Positions 7,590-16,630 of a stretch of 43,648 bases of DNA are shown here, piece after piece (the stretch's first letter is position 1; each line of letters opens with the position of its first letter). The DNA lies in assembly GCA_938028565.1 (NCBI GenBank), contig CALIZS010000053.1:1-43648 (forward strand), given 5' to 3'. The DNA comes from an uncultured Atopobium sp. GTDB lineage: Bacteria > Actinomycetota > Coriobacteriia > Coriobacteriales > Atopobiaceae. The notes beneath the pieces were generated by a model, which was not told the origin of the DNA, ran no database searches, and saw nothing but the letters and a program-made list of their open reading frames with translations. Both the position numbers and the translations under genes were made by a program.

Positions 7590-8339
7590 TCACCATACGC
7601 GAGCTAATGCGCCTACGGTTACAGAATGCACGCCTGCGGCACAAAGTACTCTAGTGGCTTCTCTAATTGATGCTCCCGTAGTTACAACATCATCTAAAAG
7701 TAAAATATTTGATTGATTAACCGGCACAGTACAAGCAATACTTCCTTTCAAATTTATTTGCCTTTGAGCGGATGAGAGTGTTCTTTGGTCCTTTGCATGA
7801 GGACGTATAAGCACGTCATACAAAGGCAAGCCTGTAAGCTGGCAAAATGATTGAGCTACAAGTTCCATATGATCAAAGCCTCTGCGCGCGTACGCTTCTG
7901 CAGTTGCTGGAATAAAGGAAACGCCATCAATTTTTGAACTATCAAAGCGAGAGATACCGTCACGAGCTTTCCATGCTGAGGCTTCTTCAAGCGCACACAA
8001 CATAGCTGCAGCAATTACCGGCGCCAGTCGAAGCTCGTGTCCATCCTTAAGTGTCAAGATCAACCGTGCAGGAGGACCCTTAAATCCCATGGCACAAATG
8101 ACCGCTCTACTCTCCCACTGAACAGGTCGTTTCTTCTTATCCGCGCACTCTGAACAGACGAGCTTCCCGTATGGAGCGCCGCAATTAGGACATGCCCACT
8201 GCTGAGAAATCCATGGCAGCTTTGCCCGACACTCATCGCAGAGGAGCTGACCGGGTTTCTCGCACACAACGCAGCGCGTAGGAGCAAGCAGCTCAAGTGT
8301 TGAGTTTGCCGTTGCAGTAAGGATAGATGTAGGTTGCAT
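7590..8339 (-). CDS. comF: ComF family protein (phosphoribosyltransferase-like competence protein)
   Basis: ComF proteins have an N-terminal zinc-binding region and a phosphoribosyltransferase fold, and help pull transforming DNA strands into the cytoplasm. Here two four-cysteine groups are visible: C23, C26, C34, C37 and C50, C53, C62, C65. The PRPP-binding loop ILLLDDVVTTGAS is near the C-terminus, and RGFDHMELVAQ and RTLSSAQRQINLKG are family blocks. Length (249) is normal. The ATG at 8339 follows GGGGG by 5 bases, but that G run is half of a palindrome (8347-8363). No comFA is adjacent. Confidence 0.9.
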   Translation of the reverse strand: MQPTSILTATANSTLELLAPTRCVVCEKPGQLLCDECRAKLPWISQQWACPNCGAPYGKLVCSECADKKKRPVQWESRAVICAMGFKGPPARLILTLKDGHELRLAPVIAAAMLCALEEASAWKARDGISRFDSSKIDGVSFIPATAEAYARRGFDHMELVAQSFCQLTGLPLYDVLIRPHAKDQRTLSSAQRQINLKGSIACTVPVNQSNILLLDDVVTTGASIREATRVLCAAGVHSVTVGALARVW

Positions 8340-8346
8340 TTTTACC

Positions 8347-8363
8347 CCCAGAATCTGGGGGCT
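8347..8363 (-). promoter_or_regulatory. Palindrome that may hide the comF ribosome binding site
   Basis: CCCCCAGA and TCTGGGGG form a perfect inverted repeat around one central base. On the minus-strand transcript the GGGGG arm is the only Shine-Dalgarno-like sequence before the comF ATG, so pairing would occlude it. A hairpin would need to open about five central bases to make a loop, leaving six strong pairs. There is no T-run after it, so a terminator is less likely. Confidence 0.4.
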
Positions 8364-8432
8364 GACAGTGAATACAGTCTAGATCAAAGGTCACAAAATG
8401 GAAGGTATTTTAGGTAAACGGAAAAAGATGGA

Positions 8433-9194
8433 TTATCTAAAGCTCCTACCAGTGAGATTGTATTTTGTGAGGACTCGGCTAACGGATGTTTGCCACGGAA
8501 GCCATAACAAAATCAAGAAAACAAGCGTTGCCACGCCGTGTGTTAGATCGAGCGGAATCGAAGCTGCAAACGCGAGAAGAGCGGATTCAAGCGTTAAAGG
8601 ATGTACAAATCCAATAACAAAGTATACGTTCATTACAAGGCCAAAGAATGGCCCGGATATAAATGCCCAGATCATAAGCAAGAAAGGTGGAAGCTTGCGG
8701 GGTTTCTCGCCTTGTTGGACGGATGGACGCTTAGAAGATGCAGGGCAAACTGAGGTCAAAGTTGCAAGAAGGCCTCCCAGATAGCCAACAAGCCCCCACG
8801 CATACATCTGCCATGGTGTCCACGAGCCCTGACCAAAGAAAACGTTTGAAAGAAGCGCAGATAAGGCACCTACTAAAAAGCCCGCATGCCTGCCAAGAAA
8901 CGCTCCCGCAAAGATAGCAACTGCGGAAACAGGCTTTACATATGCGAGAGGCGCAAAGGCAATTCTTCCCGCAGCCCCCAATGCGCTAAAGACGGCAGTA
9001 GGTACCAAATTGGCAACTGAGGGCTTCTTTGCCTCAAAACTTAACATAAATAATGCAACTGAAATGATTGCTAAAATAATTGAAGATACCGCGGTAAAAT
9101 CGGGGAAATATATCATTTCAACAGCAAGAATAATAGGTGTAGCAAAGAGTGCCACAGCCTCTAAGGCTATTGATAACGTGTACCGATTATCCAC
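8433..9194 (-). CDS. ECF transporter S component (substrate-specific membrane protein)
   Basis: The 253-residue protein has about six or seven hydrophobic segments and family blocks of ECF S components: PTAVFSALGAAGRIAFAP, KPVSAVAIFAGAFLGRHAGF, and LSNVFFGQGSWTPWQMYAWG. S components bind a vitamin with high affinity and dock on a shared ATPase/T module. That module is encoded just beyond the convergent gene at 9288, with DUF4430 proteins that are often paired with corrinoid uptake, so a cobalamin-type ligand is plausible but unproven. Start is GTG at 9194, with GAGG 5 bases upstream. The cytoplasmic loop before SVQQGEKPRKLPP is Ser/Lys-rich. Confidence 0.82.
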   Translation of the reverse strand: MDNRYTLSIALEAVALFATPIILAVEMIYFPDFTAVSSIILAIISVALFMLSFEAKKPSVANLVPTAVFSALGAAGRIAFAPLAYVKPVSAVAIFAGAFLGRHAGFLVGALSALLSNVFFGQGSWTPWQMYAWGLVGYLGGLLATLTSVCPASSKRPSVQQGEKPRKLPPFLLMIWAFISGPFFGLVMNVYFVIGFVHPLTLESALLAFAASIPLDLTHGVATLVFLILLWLPWQTSVSRVLTKYNLTGRSFR

Positions 9195-9287
9195 GAGAAC
9201 CTCACGCTTACCGTCAAAATAAAAATATCGAGAAGGTCTGTCTTATTTTGGCATAAGATGATTTGAAACTACAACAAGGAGGTCTTC

Positions 9288-9749
9288 ATGATCTATCTGG
9301 GAAACTTTAGCTACAATGACGAGCTTGATTCTTCGGACAACTACTGTCTTATGCCTTGCATTGTTGAGGCAGATTCCACAGATCATGCGCTTGAGCTTTT
9401 CTCGGAGCACCTTATTGAGGTTGCAAAGTCATCTGACCTGCTTGACGGCGCAAAAGAGATTTTCTTAGATTCCATTGTTGAGCTGGGAGAAGTTCCTACC
9501 ACTCCTCTGATTGCTCAGTGGCAAAAAATTATGCCTGCAGGAGTTGGTCTGTGCAGCATTACCAGCGCTCTTCCTACACTTGAGTTTGATGATGAGACGG
9601 CCAATGCCTACGGCTTCAATGAGCATACTCACGATCATGAAGAAGATGAAGAGGAGCATGAACACGAGGAGTTTGGCGATATCAACGATCTTGACGATGA
9701 GCTTCTTGAGGAGCTTGGCCAGGATGAGGAGCCGTTTTTAAGGTTCTAG
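9288..9749 (+). CDS. Acidic, His-containing protein of unknown function
   Basis: AAGGAGG sits 6 bases before the ATG, which makes translation very likely. The 153-residue product has no signal peptide or membrane segment. Residues 1-100 look like a small alpha/beta domain (MIYLGNFSYNDELDSSDN, then EADSTDHALELFSEHLIEVA). The last 50 residues are acidic and include a His/Asp/Glu run (HTHDHEEDEEEHEHEE) that could bind divalent metal. It is oriented against its neighbours between the S component and the ATPase of the ECF locus, ending 4 bases from the ATPase stop. I do not recognise the family. Confidence 0.8.
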   Translation: MIYLGNFSYNDELDSSDNYCLMPCIVEADSTDHALELFSEHLIEVAKSSDLLDGAKEIFLDSIVELGEVPTTPLIAQWQKIMPAGVGLCSITSALPTLEFDDETANAYGFNEHTHDHEEDEEEHEHEEFGDINDLDDELLEELGQDEEPFLRF

Positions 9750-9753
9750 CCAC

Positions 9754-11238
9754 CTACTCCGCCGACCATACCCAAGAGTTCTCAAAGAACTCTGAAGTTG
9801 GCTCTGTCAGAGAAATCTGACCATCAAAAACTAGAGAAACGTTATCAGCAACGCGCGATATCAACTGCATGTCGTGCGTTGCTATTACTATGGTTGCACC
9901 TTCTGACTGTGCGCGAGAAAGCAAATTGACAACAGCATCTTTAGTTGGAGCATCCAGGCCTTTTGTTGGCTCGTCAAGAATAAGCAGACGCGCTTTTGTA
10001 AGCAGCACTTTTACGAGAGCTAAGAGTTGCTGCTGTCCACCAGACAAATCGTATGGATGAGAAGACATAAGCTTCTGATATGTTGTGCGAGCAAGAAGTC
10101 CCGAAGCTTCCAGAAGCTCCTGAACATCCTGGTTAGAATAGGCGCCACTCTGCTGCCACTGAGCAAGCTCCTCGCCCACACTTTGGCAGGTAAAGAGCAG
10201 CTCGGGGTCTTGTGGAATGTATCCTTGGGATTGCTGAAGCTGGCTGTAGATATGTCCGCGCCTTGGGCGGAGAACACCTGATGCAAGCTTTAGCAGCGTC
10301 GACTTACCTGAACCGTTACCGCCTACGAGCGCACGAATTTCTCGCCCCGTGACCTCAAGCAAGCACTTGCTGAGCACCAGCTGCTCGCTCTGTGGATACG
10401 CAAACGTCACAGCGCTGAACTCGAGCACGGGCGAGCTGTCGGCCACGGTGGATGCTTGGTTTGGCGCGGAGCTGCAAGGACAGAGCGCCTGGCGAGAAGG
10501 GCTGTCTGCTTGGAGCGCATCGAGTTTCTCGCCACCAAGGCAGACGCACGCGTCAGCGAGGTGCTCAAACGCGGCGACGTCGTGGGTGGCAACAAGCACG
10601 GCAACGTTGAGCTCGCGTGCAACTCGCTCCAGGAGCGCGGTGAAACTCTTCTGCGCAAACGGGTCAAGCTGCGAGGTTGGCTCATCCAGCAAAAGCAGCT
10701 TTGGGCGCAAGACAAGCGCTGCAGCAAGGGCCACGAGCTGCTGTTCTCCCCCGGAAAGCTCGTTGCAGCGTTTGTGCAAGAGCGATTCCATGCCAAAGAA
10801 ACTGACTGTCTCAAAAATACGTCGGCGCATTTCTTTCTCTGAAACACCTCGATTTTCCAGGCCAAAAGCCAGCTCTTTCAAAGGTGTCTCACACACAAGT
10901 GCTTGTGAAGTGGCTTGCGGCACAAATGCAATGGTATCTACGGATTGCACCTGCATCATCGTAGAAACCTCTTGGCCGCAAACAATAATGAAGCCCTCTC
11001 GCCTACCTTGAGGCGCAATCTCGGGCTTAATGAGGCTCAAAATGGTGGACTTGCCTGAACCCGTTGATCCCAGTAAAAGACTAATCTGACCAGCACAAAC
11101 CTCACAGGAAAAATTTTCTACAACGTTGCGGTCTGGAGTTAAAGCATACGCAAACGAGAGATTCTGAATAGCAAGAACTACTTCTTTACTAACTGAAGTA
11201 GTAAGTGAATTCTGAATATAGGAAGAATGTTCACTCAT
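9754..11238 (-). CDS. ECF transporter duplicated ATPase (two ABC domains in one chain)
   Basis: Two complete ABC ATPase domains follow each other. The first has LLGSTGSGKST, LSGGEQQLVALAAAL and LLLLDEPTSQLDP. The second has LVGGNGSGKST, LSGGQQQLLALVKVLL and LLILDEPTKGLDAP. This fused form stands for the EcfA-EcfA' pair that powers vitamin uptake. I placed the start at the ATG at 11238, which overlaps the stop of the T-component gene as ATGA and has GGGAG 8 bases upstream. An upstream in-frame start at 11253 has no such site. The sequence around 10450-10700 is distinctly more GC-rich than its surroundings. Confidence 0.93.
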   Translation of the reverse strand: MSEHSSYIQNSLTTSVSKEVVLAIQNLSFAYALTPDRNVVENFSCEVCAGQISLLLGSTGSGKSTILSLIKPEIAPQGRREGFIIVCGQEVSTMMQVQSVDTIAFVPQATSQALVCETPLKELAFGLENRGVSEKEMRRRIFETVSFFGMESLLHKRCNELSGGEQQLVALAAALVLRPKLLLLDEPTSQLDPFAQKSFTALLERVARELNVAVLVATHDVAAFEHLADACVCLGGEKLDALQADSPSRQALCPCSSAPNQASTVADSSPVLEFSAVTFAYPQSEQLVLSKCLLEVTGREIRALVGGNGSGKSTLLKLASGVLRPRRGHIYSQLQQSQGYIPQDPELLFTCQSVGEELAQWQQSGAYSNQDVQELLEASGLLARTTYQKLMSSHPYDLSGGQQQLLALVKVLLTKARLLILDEPTKGLDAPTKDAVVNLLSRAQSEGATIVIATHDMQLISRVADNVSLVFDGQISLTEPTSEFFENSWVWSAE

Positions 11239-12167
11239 ACAGACTGCTCCCATAAAACAGTATCAATACGCACAAAAATTGCTGGTAAAACGCTAAACAG
11301 CACTACGCCCAGATACCAAAAACTCACTTGGAACTCTGGCATAGTAGGATAAAACTGCCAAGCTTGTACCAGCATATACAAAGAAACCGCTGCTATAACG
11401 CTTAAAAAAATAAATACCAGCAACGCTACAGTATCGTAAGCGTCAAGCACTTCAGCTCTCCATCTGCTCCTGTGCCCTGCCATCCCCCAACCTCGAGACA
11501 CAATAGACTGAAACGTACTTATCGACTTCTCCAGCGCGCTCATGCACACTGCGTTAATGGTGGCAGCTGATTGCGCAATAGTTTTTCTCGCGCTCAACAG
11601 ACGGCTTTGACTTGGAACACGTCTTTGCTGATGTGACTGTACGGCAGAATCGCACCTTCTAGCTGCGGTATTTGCTGACTGGATTTGGCGGGCTGTTGTC
11701 AGATCAGAAAGTAGCTGCGGCATAAGCCGCACAGAAAGGCTTAAGACCAGCTGCAATCCCGGAAAGCGCATGCTTGAACGCTGCAACATCTCAAGCGGCG
11801 ACACTACTACAAACAGGCACTCAAGCCAGCTCAAAGTACTTACAAGCACCAGGCCTGAGGTAGCCCCGTACACCAGACTTTCTGCGTACAGTTGTGTGTG
11901 CCCAAAAGAATACAATACGGTAGAGCCAGATGCCGAGAAAAATGGATTGAGTATCGCCATCAATATAATAATTGGAGCATACCAAACAAGCTGTTTAGCA
12001 GCATGTTTGGTGTCAAACAACTGGATTGTACAAAGCTGCGCTCCTAGAAAAGCAATCAGCGCACAGAGAGGCTGAAAAGAAAATGCGGCAAGTGCAACCT
12101 CGCATCCAAACAACACAACCGTAGCAAGTGGATGAAGGCGAGAAAAACTTGTGCGCGCGGGATTCAT
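11235..12167 (-). CDS. ECF transporter T component (CbiQ-like transmembrane protein)
   Basis: The 310-residue protein has five or six hydrophobic segments with the long cytoplasmic helical region typical of EcfT/CbiQ. The family coupling motif is seen as ALEKSISTFQSIVSRGWGMA (Ala-Arg-Gly type; SRG here). Family members link the ATPases to the S component and let it topple in the membrane. Its start codon shares one base with the upstream stop (TAATG), and its own stop overlaps the ATPase start (ATGA), so three genes are translationally coupled. The helix linker carries an unusual Arg/Gln-rich insertion (CDSAVQSHQQRRVPSQSR). Confidence 0.88.
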   Translation of the reverse strand: MNPARTSFSRLHPLATVVLFGCEVALAAFSFQPLCALIAFLGAQLCTIQLFDTKHAAKQLVWYAPIIILMAILNPFFSASGSTVLYSFGHTQLYAESLVYGATSGLVLVSTLSWLECLFVVVSPLEMLQRSSMRFPGLQLVLSLSVRLMPQLLSDLTTARQIQSANTAARRCDSAVQSHQQRRVPSQSRLLSARKTIAQSAATINAVCMSALEKSISTFQSIVSRGWGMAGHRSRWRAEVLDAYDTVALLVFIFLSVIAAVSLYMLVQAWQFYPTMPEFQVSFWYLGVVLFSVLPAIFVRIDTVLWEQSV

Positions 12168-12823
12168 TAATTCACCGCGTTAACGTACGTCCAAACAACC
12201 GAATCGCCGTCGTGCAGAACATATGCATCTGACGTGTAGTTAGGCTGAACACCGTTAACTGAGTATACCCAGCCGCTTTGTGGACCATGGTCACGCTCTG
12301 CAAGCCCATTAATAGCTGCAACGTACATACCAAACGACGTGCTACGTGCATTTACCCCGGCTCCAGTTGTAAGCAACGCGTCATAGACTGACGTACCCTC
12401 TTGCACCTGGAGGTTGACGGTAAATGAAGACCCTTTGGCTGCGGAGCCGTCAACCGTAACACTTACAGAAAGCGCACTATTCTCTTTACGAGGAGCAGCT
12501 ACAGCGTTTGTTGAGTTACCAGAATTAGAAGGCTCCGACGTTTTCTGATTAGAAGAATCCTGCGTTTTAGACGCATCAGCATTTGATTGATCGTCTGAAC
12601 TAGAGCTCCCTTGCGACTGCGCAGTCTGAGAGTCTGTTTGCGTGCCAGAAGCACCTGCTGCCGTCTGACCTTGTGCGGTAGGAGCTTCTTGAGCAGAAGT
12701 GCTTGAAGCGGGCACAAAGAAATACTGAATCAATGTCCATGCAAAGAAAAGCATGAACAAAAAAGATACTATTGATGCTGCCAAATAGAGAACCTGTTTG
12801 GATTCTCTTGTGAGCTTAACCAC
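12167..12823 (-). CDS. Membrane-anchored DUF4430 (transcobalamin-like C-terminal) protein
   Basis: Residues of about 13-33 are a membrane anchor (AASIVSFLFMLFFAW). Residues 37-105 are a Ser/Thr/Gln-rich linker. The C-terminal 105 residues fit DUF4430: GTSVYDALLTTGAGV, then FGMYVAAINGLAERDHGP, SGWVYSVNGVQPNYTSDAY, and GDSVVWTYVNAVN. The fold is related to the small domain of transcobalamin and intrinsic factor that closes over cobalamin. The protein would sit outside the membrane beside the ECF transporter and hand over ligand; this is an inference. GTG start at 12823 overlaps the stop of the large surface protein (TAGTG). Confidence 0.85.
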   Translation of the reverse strand: MVKLTRESKQVLYLAASIVSFLFMLFFAWTLIQYFFVPASSTSAQEAPTAQGQTAAGASGTQTDSQTAQSQGSSSSDDQSNADASKTQDSSNQKTSEPSNSGNSTNAVAAPRKENSALSVSVTVDGSAAKGSSFTVNLQVQEGTSVYDALLTTGAGVNARSTSFGMYVAAINGLAERDHGPQSGWVYSVNGVQPNYTSDAYVLHDGDSVVWTYVNAVN

Positions 12824-15800
12824 TATCTCACCTGGCCTCGGCCATTGGAAACATGGTGAATTGCAGCAGTTTCTTTCTTAAGCAACACTACAAACACTGC
12901 AAGAACTGCGCCAGAAGCAAAGAAACCAAAGACACTCAGAAGTGGAATGATAGGCGCAGAGGACACCTGCTGTGGGGCAGCAGCCTGCTTATTTGAGTAT
13001 TTAGTAGGTGGAAGCTGCTTCTCGTCAGAGTTGTTATCTGCAGTCTTGTTTTCAGATGGAGCCTTTGTAACCTCCTCACCAGCACTCGCAGCGGTGGTCG
13101 AGGAAGTTTCATGCGCAGCTGGAGATGAAGGATCTTGAGCTGGCACGTTGGTAACTGTGGAATCTGTCCTGCTAAAAATGTCTCCAGATGGCTGGGTATT
13201 CTCGCCAGAAGGTTTCTGATTAATAAGCGAGAAAAGCGTGCCAGAGTCATTGGTGTAATAAAGGTTACCCTCAAAGTCTGCAATAACTGACGATGTGGTG
13301 TAGTTCTGGTGATCTTTATCTGGAGTGTAGATCTGAGCTGCTCGGCCGGTGCCCAGCTTGTATACCCATACGCCACCAGGTAGACCGTTTACGGTGAAGT
13401 AGGCATAGGTACCGTTTTGCTGAACAGAAACAAGAGGGGTGCTCTGAGACTTACCCTTGCCAGCACGAGCCTGGTCAGTCACCGTAAAGGTGTCAAGAGA
13501 AATCACAGAGATAGTTCCGTAGCCCTCAGCATCGACGCCGTTAACAAAGACGTTAGAACCGCTGATAGTTGGTGTAGAGGTAGATTCTGCTGCAAATTTG
13601 ACCTGCTTCTCTTCGACAAGAGAAGAACCGTTTCTTCTAATCAGGTGCAGCGTACCGTCATTTCTGGTTACAGCAAGATAGGTTCCATTACCGTTTTGAT
13701 CAACGGAGACAGGAACAATACCTGCGCGAATTGGTGAACCAAGGTTAAGCTCGGCCTCAATGGCGCCAGTTGTACCGCTGATAAGTCTGACAGAGGAGGA
13801 CTCATCGCCAATCATAAAGTCAGAGCCAGAAGCCGCTGCGCCAGACCAGTAATAACCTGAAGGCTGACCAGAGGTTGCTCCAGGGATATTTGCAGGCTGT
13901 GCATTCTGCTTCCAGCGAAGCGCACCAGTTGTAGCGTCAACAGCAACCATGTAGCCACCAGCTGCGTCAAATCCGCTCATCTTAGTAAACTCAGCCAAGA
14001 TGGTGCCGTTATTAACCGTCAGGCTAGAAACAGATTGCAGCGCATTGGTGGTATCCAGCGGCTCTGTCTTCCAGATGCACTCCATAGTTGTTGCCGAGAA
14101 TGCGGTAAGACATCCATCATCGGTAGCAACAACAATCATGCCATTAATGTACAGAGGACGTGCAAAGTACGAAACCTTGGAGCCAATCTGTGCCTCGGCA
14201 ATAAGGTTACCTGTTGCAGCGTCAACTGCTTTGAGAGTAGAACCGCTTACGTAATAGACCGTATCATGAACAATAACCTGATCAGAAACAAATCCAGGTG
14301 TATTCTGAGTTCCTTCGGTCACACTCCAACGAAGAGCTGCAGAATTAATGGGGGTGCTCTGCGTAGTAGTGGAACCGTTTCCGCTACCAAAACCACTCCA
14401 AGATGCCTCGTAGTTAGGGTGCTCAGCAAATGGATTGATGACCAACTCGTTTTGAGGAGTTGGAATGGAGCTATCCTGACCACCATATGTCCAGGTAATG
14501 GTAGTGTTTTCGTCCAAGGAAACGTTGTTTGCCATCTTGTCCGAAAGCTGACCGTTTACAAAGAACTGCCACCATTTATAGGCGCCATCTACCTGCGCTG
14601 TTGCAAGCGTAAGCCCCTGTGAAGGCGACGTAATAGAAGACAGATAACCGCCCGCAGCATCGTAGGTAAGGCCATTATTCTTCAGGTAGTCATACGTTAC
14701 CTTGTCAGCAGTGGTACCCTTACGAACTTCAATAGTTTGCGTAGGAGCCCAGTGCTGAGGCTTACCGTCTTTATCAAGACCTACTACAGAAAGAGTGACG
14801 GAAACAAGCTGACTTGGATCTGGGTCTTCCTCTACAGATCGAGCGCCCTTCTCGCCTGCCACGGTAAAGGTGGCAGAGACCTTCTGATTAGTAAGGGCCT
14901 GGAACTGCTCGTTATCTGGATACAAGCTTGCATAGCGAGAATAGCGTGCACTTGAAAGAAGTGCCGAAACCGTAACAGACGTGTTGTACTCAGGAGTCTG
15001 TGCGAGAACAAGATTCTCGTTCTGAATGATTGTTGGCTGAGAAGAACTGTACGTGCGCGCCTGATCAGCAGGGCCCATTGGATCGTATGTTGGGAACTCT
15101 GAAGGCACAATACCACTTGCGGTCTTATCGGTATTGTTAACATCATAAGACCAGGTCAGAGAGCCATCTGCTGCGCGATAGAACTTGTTTGGTGTAGCTA
15201 GAGACTCAGAAACACTGTCTTGTTTATTCTGCTGACCAGAAGGAGTAGCAAGTGCATCCCAGAAATGAGCCTTAGACTCATTCATTAGAGCAAGTTCAGT
15301 ATCAATGTCAGCCTGATTAAGCGGGCTTACGGTAACGGTAAGTGTCTTAGAGACTGATACCTCAGGATTTTCTTTATCGGTAACGGTCAGAGTGATGTCT
15401 ACCTGCTGCGCGGAAGCAGAAGGCAGAGGCTGGTACACCGTTCCTCTATAGCCATTAAACGTAATAGCAGCATTGGAGGAAGTGTACGTAAACTGATAGC
15501 GCTTTCCGTCCAAGCCAAAGTTCTTTGGTGTAGGCATCTGCAGGTCGTCTGTAACCGCCTGAGCATTAATGGAGTGATTGGTATACACACCTTTAATACT
15601 TGATGCCGAGAAACGCCTGTTTATGCGCCTCAACAGATTATTCTGTGCATCGGTAATAGCCGAAGGATCCCCTGGAACCGTTATGGTAAAGGTTTTCTGA
15701 TAGCTTGTCTGAGGAGCGTCGGAGCTGCTCAAAGAAACATTTGCAGTCAGCGTTACCTGCTTATCACGAATACCGCGGGTAACCGTTGCCTTATAAGGCT

Positions 15801-16626
15801 CAGTGCCATATCCATCAATGCGAACGACAGAGGTATCTGAGCTAGTCCAAGTGACCTTAGACCATGAAAGTTGGTTTCCATCTGCGGAAATAAGCTTATG
15901 TGGAAGGGTAAAGCCTGAAGTTACTGAAGATTCATTTTGTCCTGCCGCGTATGATGGCGCAAGGTTTTGAGATACGTCAGCAAGTTGCGCCTGAGATTTT
16001 GCCTCATCCCAAGGAATTAAAACATTGCAGGTATATTGAACGGTCTTTCCATCTTTAGAAAGTTCAAAGGTAACTTTTGCCTGACGGAGGATAAGAGTGC
16101 TTCTCTGGTTAGTAAAACCGGCCGCATCCATCCAGAAGTACTCAATAGAACCATTAGTCACAAAATCAGTAGAAATGCCTGCGTGGGCATATGAGGCTGT
16201 CGAAGACATCTGAACAGATGCCACTCTAACGTTAACCTCTCCAGCACCAATGCGACGCAGCTCTTCTGCAACCATGGTGTTGAGGTTAGTATCTACACCA
16301 TAGCGAGGTTTTGGCTTATAGAAGGAATTAGTCAGAGTTTCTACTGCCTGGTCCAGCGTTTTGTGTGGATAGTCAGTCTCATTTGTGGTTGCTGCAACGC
16401 CAGACCCTGTCTCTTCAGAGGTTGTGGTTGCACCAGTTGTAGCTTCCGTACCAGAAGCAGCTTCCGTACCAGAAGCGTTGTCCTGAGCAGTAAGGGCAGT
16501 TTCTGCTGAGGAGGTTGCAGTAGCAGTAGTGGTCAACTCCCCCGCTGCTTCTGCGAATGCAGGAGCTGGTAAGAGCGCAAACACTAAAAGTATGGAGAAA
16601 AGGCTATTGAGCGCCTTTTTAAACAT
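12823..16626 (-). CDS. Large surface protein: Ig-like repeats, DUF4430 and PQQ-type beta-propeller
   Basis: The 1267-residue protein has a signal peptide (LFSILLVFALLPAPAFAEA). A Thr/Ala/Glu-rich linker follows, then atrophied bacterial Ig-like units near residues 230-330, 345-430 and 465-580 (KVTWTSSDTSVVRIDGYG; YQFTYTSSNAAITFNGYRG). A DUF4430 domain spans about 606-712 (YKWWQFFVNGQLSDKMANN). A PQQ-like propeller covers about 762-1135, with repeats such as LKAVDAATGNLIAEAQIG. A Ser/Pro/Lys linker and one transmembrane helix (about 1224-1249, then KKE) end it. There is no LPXTG signal; the helix is the anchor. I chose ATG 16626, 4 bases after the lgt stop, with AAGGA upstream, over an in-frame TTG at 16644. 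It is coupled to the ECF genes and probably captures their ligand. Confidence 0.88.
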   Translation of the reverse strand: MFKKALNSLFSILLVFALLPAPAFAEAAGELTTTATATSSAETALTAQDNASGTEAASGTEATTGATTTSEETGSGVAATTNETDYPHKTLDQAVETLTNSFYKPKPRYGVDTNLNTMVAEELRRIGAGEVNVRVASVQMSSTASYAHAGISTDFVTNGSIEYFWMDAAGFTNQRSTLILRQAKVTFELSKDGKTVQYTCNVLIPWDEAKSQAQLADVSQNLAPSYAAGQNESSVTSGFTLPHKLISADGNQLSWSKVTWTSSDTSVVRIDGYGTEPYKATVTRGIRDKQVTLTANVSLSSSDAPQTSYQKTFTITVPGDPSAITDAQNNLLRRINRRFSASSIKGVYTNHSINAQAVTDDLQMPTPKNFGLDGKRYQFTYTSSNAAITFNGYRGTVYQPLPSASAQQVDITLTVTDKENPEVSVSKTLTVTVSPLNQADIDTELALMNESKAHFWDALATPSGQQNKQDSVSESLATPNKFYRAADGSLTWSYDVNNTDKTASGIVPSEFPTYDPMGPADQARTYSSSQPTIIQNENLVLAQTPEYNTSVTVSALLSSARYSRYASLYPDNEQFQALTNQKVSATFTVAGEKGARSVEEDPDPSQLVSVTLSVVGLDKDGKPQHWAPTQTIEVRKGTTADKVTYDYLKNNGLTYDAAGGYLSSITSPSQGLTLATAQVDGAYKWWQFFVNGQLSDKMANNVSLDENTTITWTYGGQDSSIPTPQNELVINPFAEHPNYEASWSGFGSGNGSTTTQSTPINSAALRWSVTEGTQNTPGFVSDQVIVHDTVYYVSGSTLKAVDAATGNLIAEAQIGSKVSYFARPLYINGMIVVATDDGCLTAFSATTMECIWKTEPLDTTNALQSVSSLTVNNGTILAEFTKMSGFDAAGGYMVAVDATTGALRWKQNAQPANIPGATSGQPSGYYWSGAAASGSDFMIGDESSSVRLISGTTGAIEAELNLGSPIRAGIVPVSVDQNGNGTYLAVTRNDGTLHLIRRNGSSLVEEKQVKFAAESTSTPTISGSNVFVNGVDAEGYGTISVISLDTFTVTDQARAGKGKSQSTPLVSVQQNGTYAYFTVNGLPGGVWVYKLGTGRAAQIYTPDKDHQNYTTSSVIADFEGNLYYTNDSGTLFSLINQKPSGENTQPSGDIFSRTDSTVTNVPAQDPSSPAAHETSSTTAASAGEEVTKAPSENKTADNNSDEKQLPPTKYSNKQAAAPQQVSSAPIIPLLSVFGFFASGAVLAVFVVLLKKETAAIHHVSNGRGQVR
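16441..16476. repeat. Perfect 18-base tandem duplication
   Basis: The unit AGCTTCCGTACCAGAAGC occurs twice in direct succession. It encodes the repeated hexapeptide Ala-Ser-Gly-Thr-Glu-Ala in the linker after the signal peptide of the surface protein. The length is a multiple of three, so copy changes would alter linker length without a frameshift. Confidence 0.9.
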
Positions 16627-16630
16627 GCTT

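Noticed and set aside
12880..13010. Sortase signal on the large surface protein
   Set aside because: There is a C-terminal transmembrane helix with a positive tail but no LPXTG-like motif.
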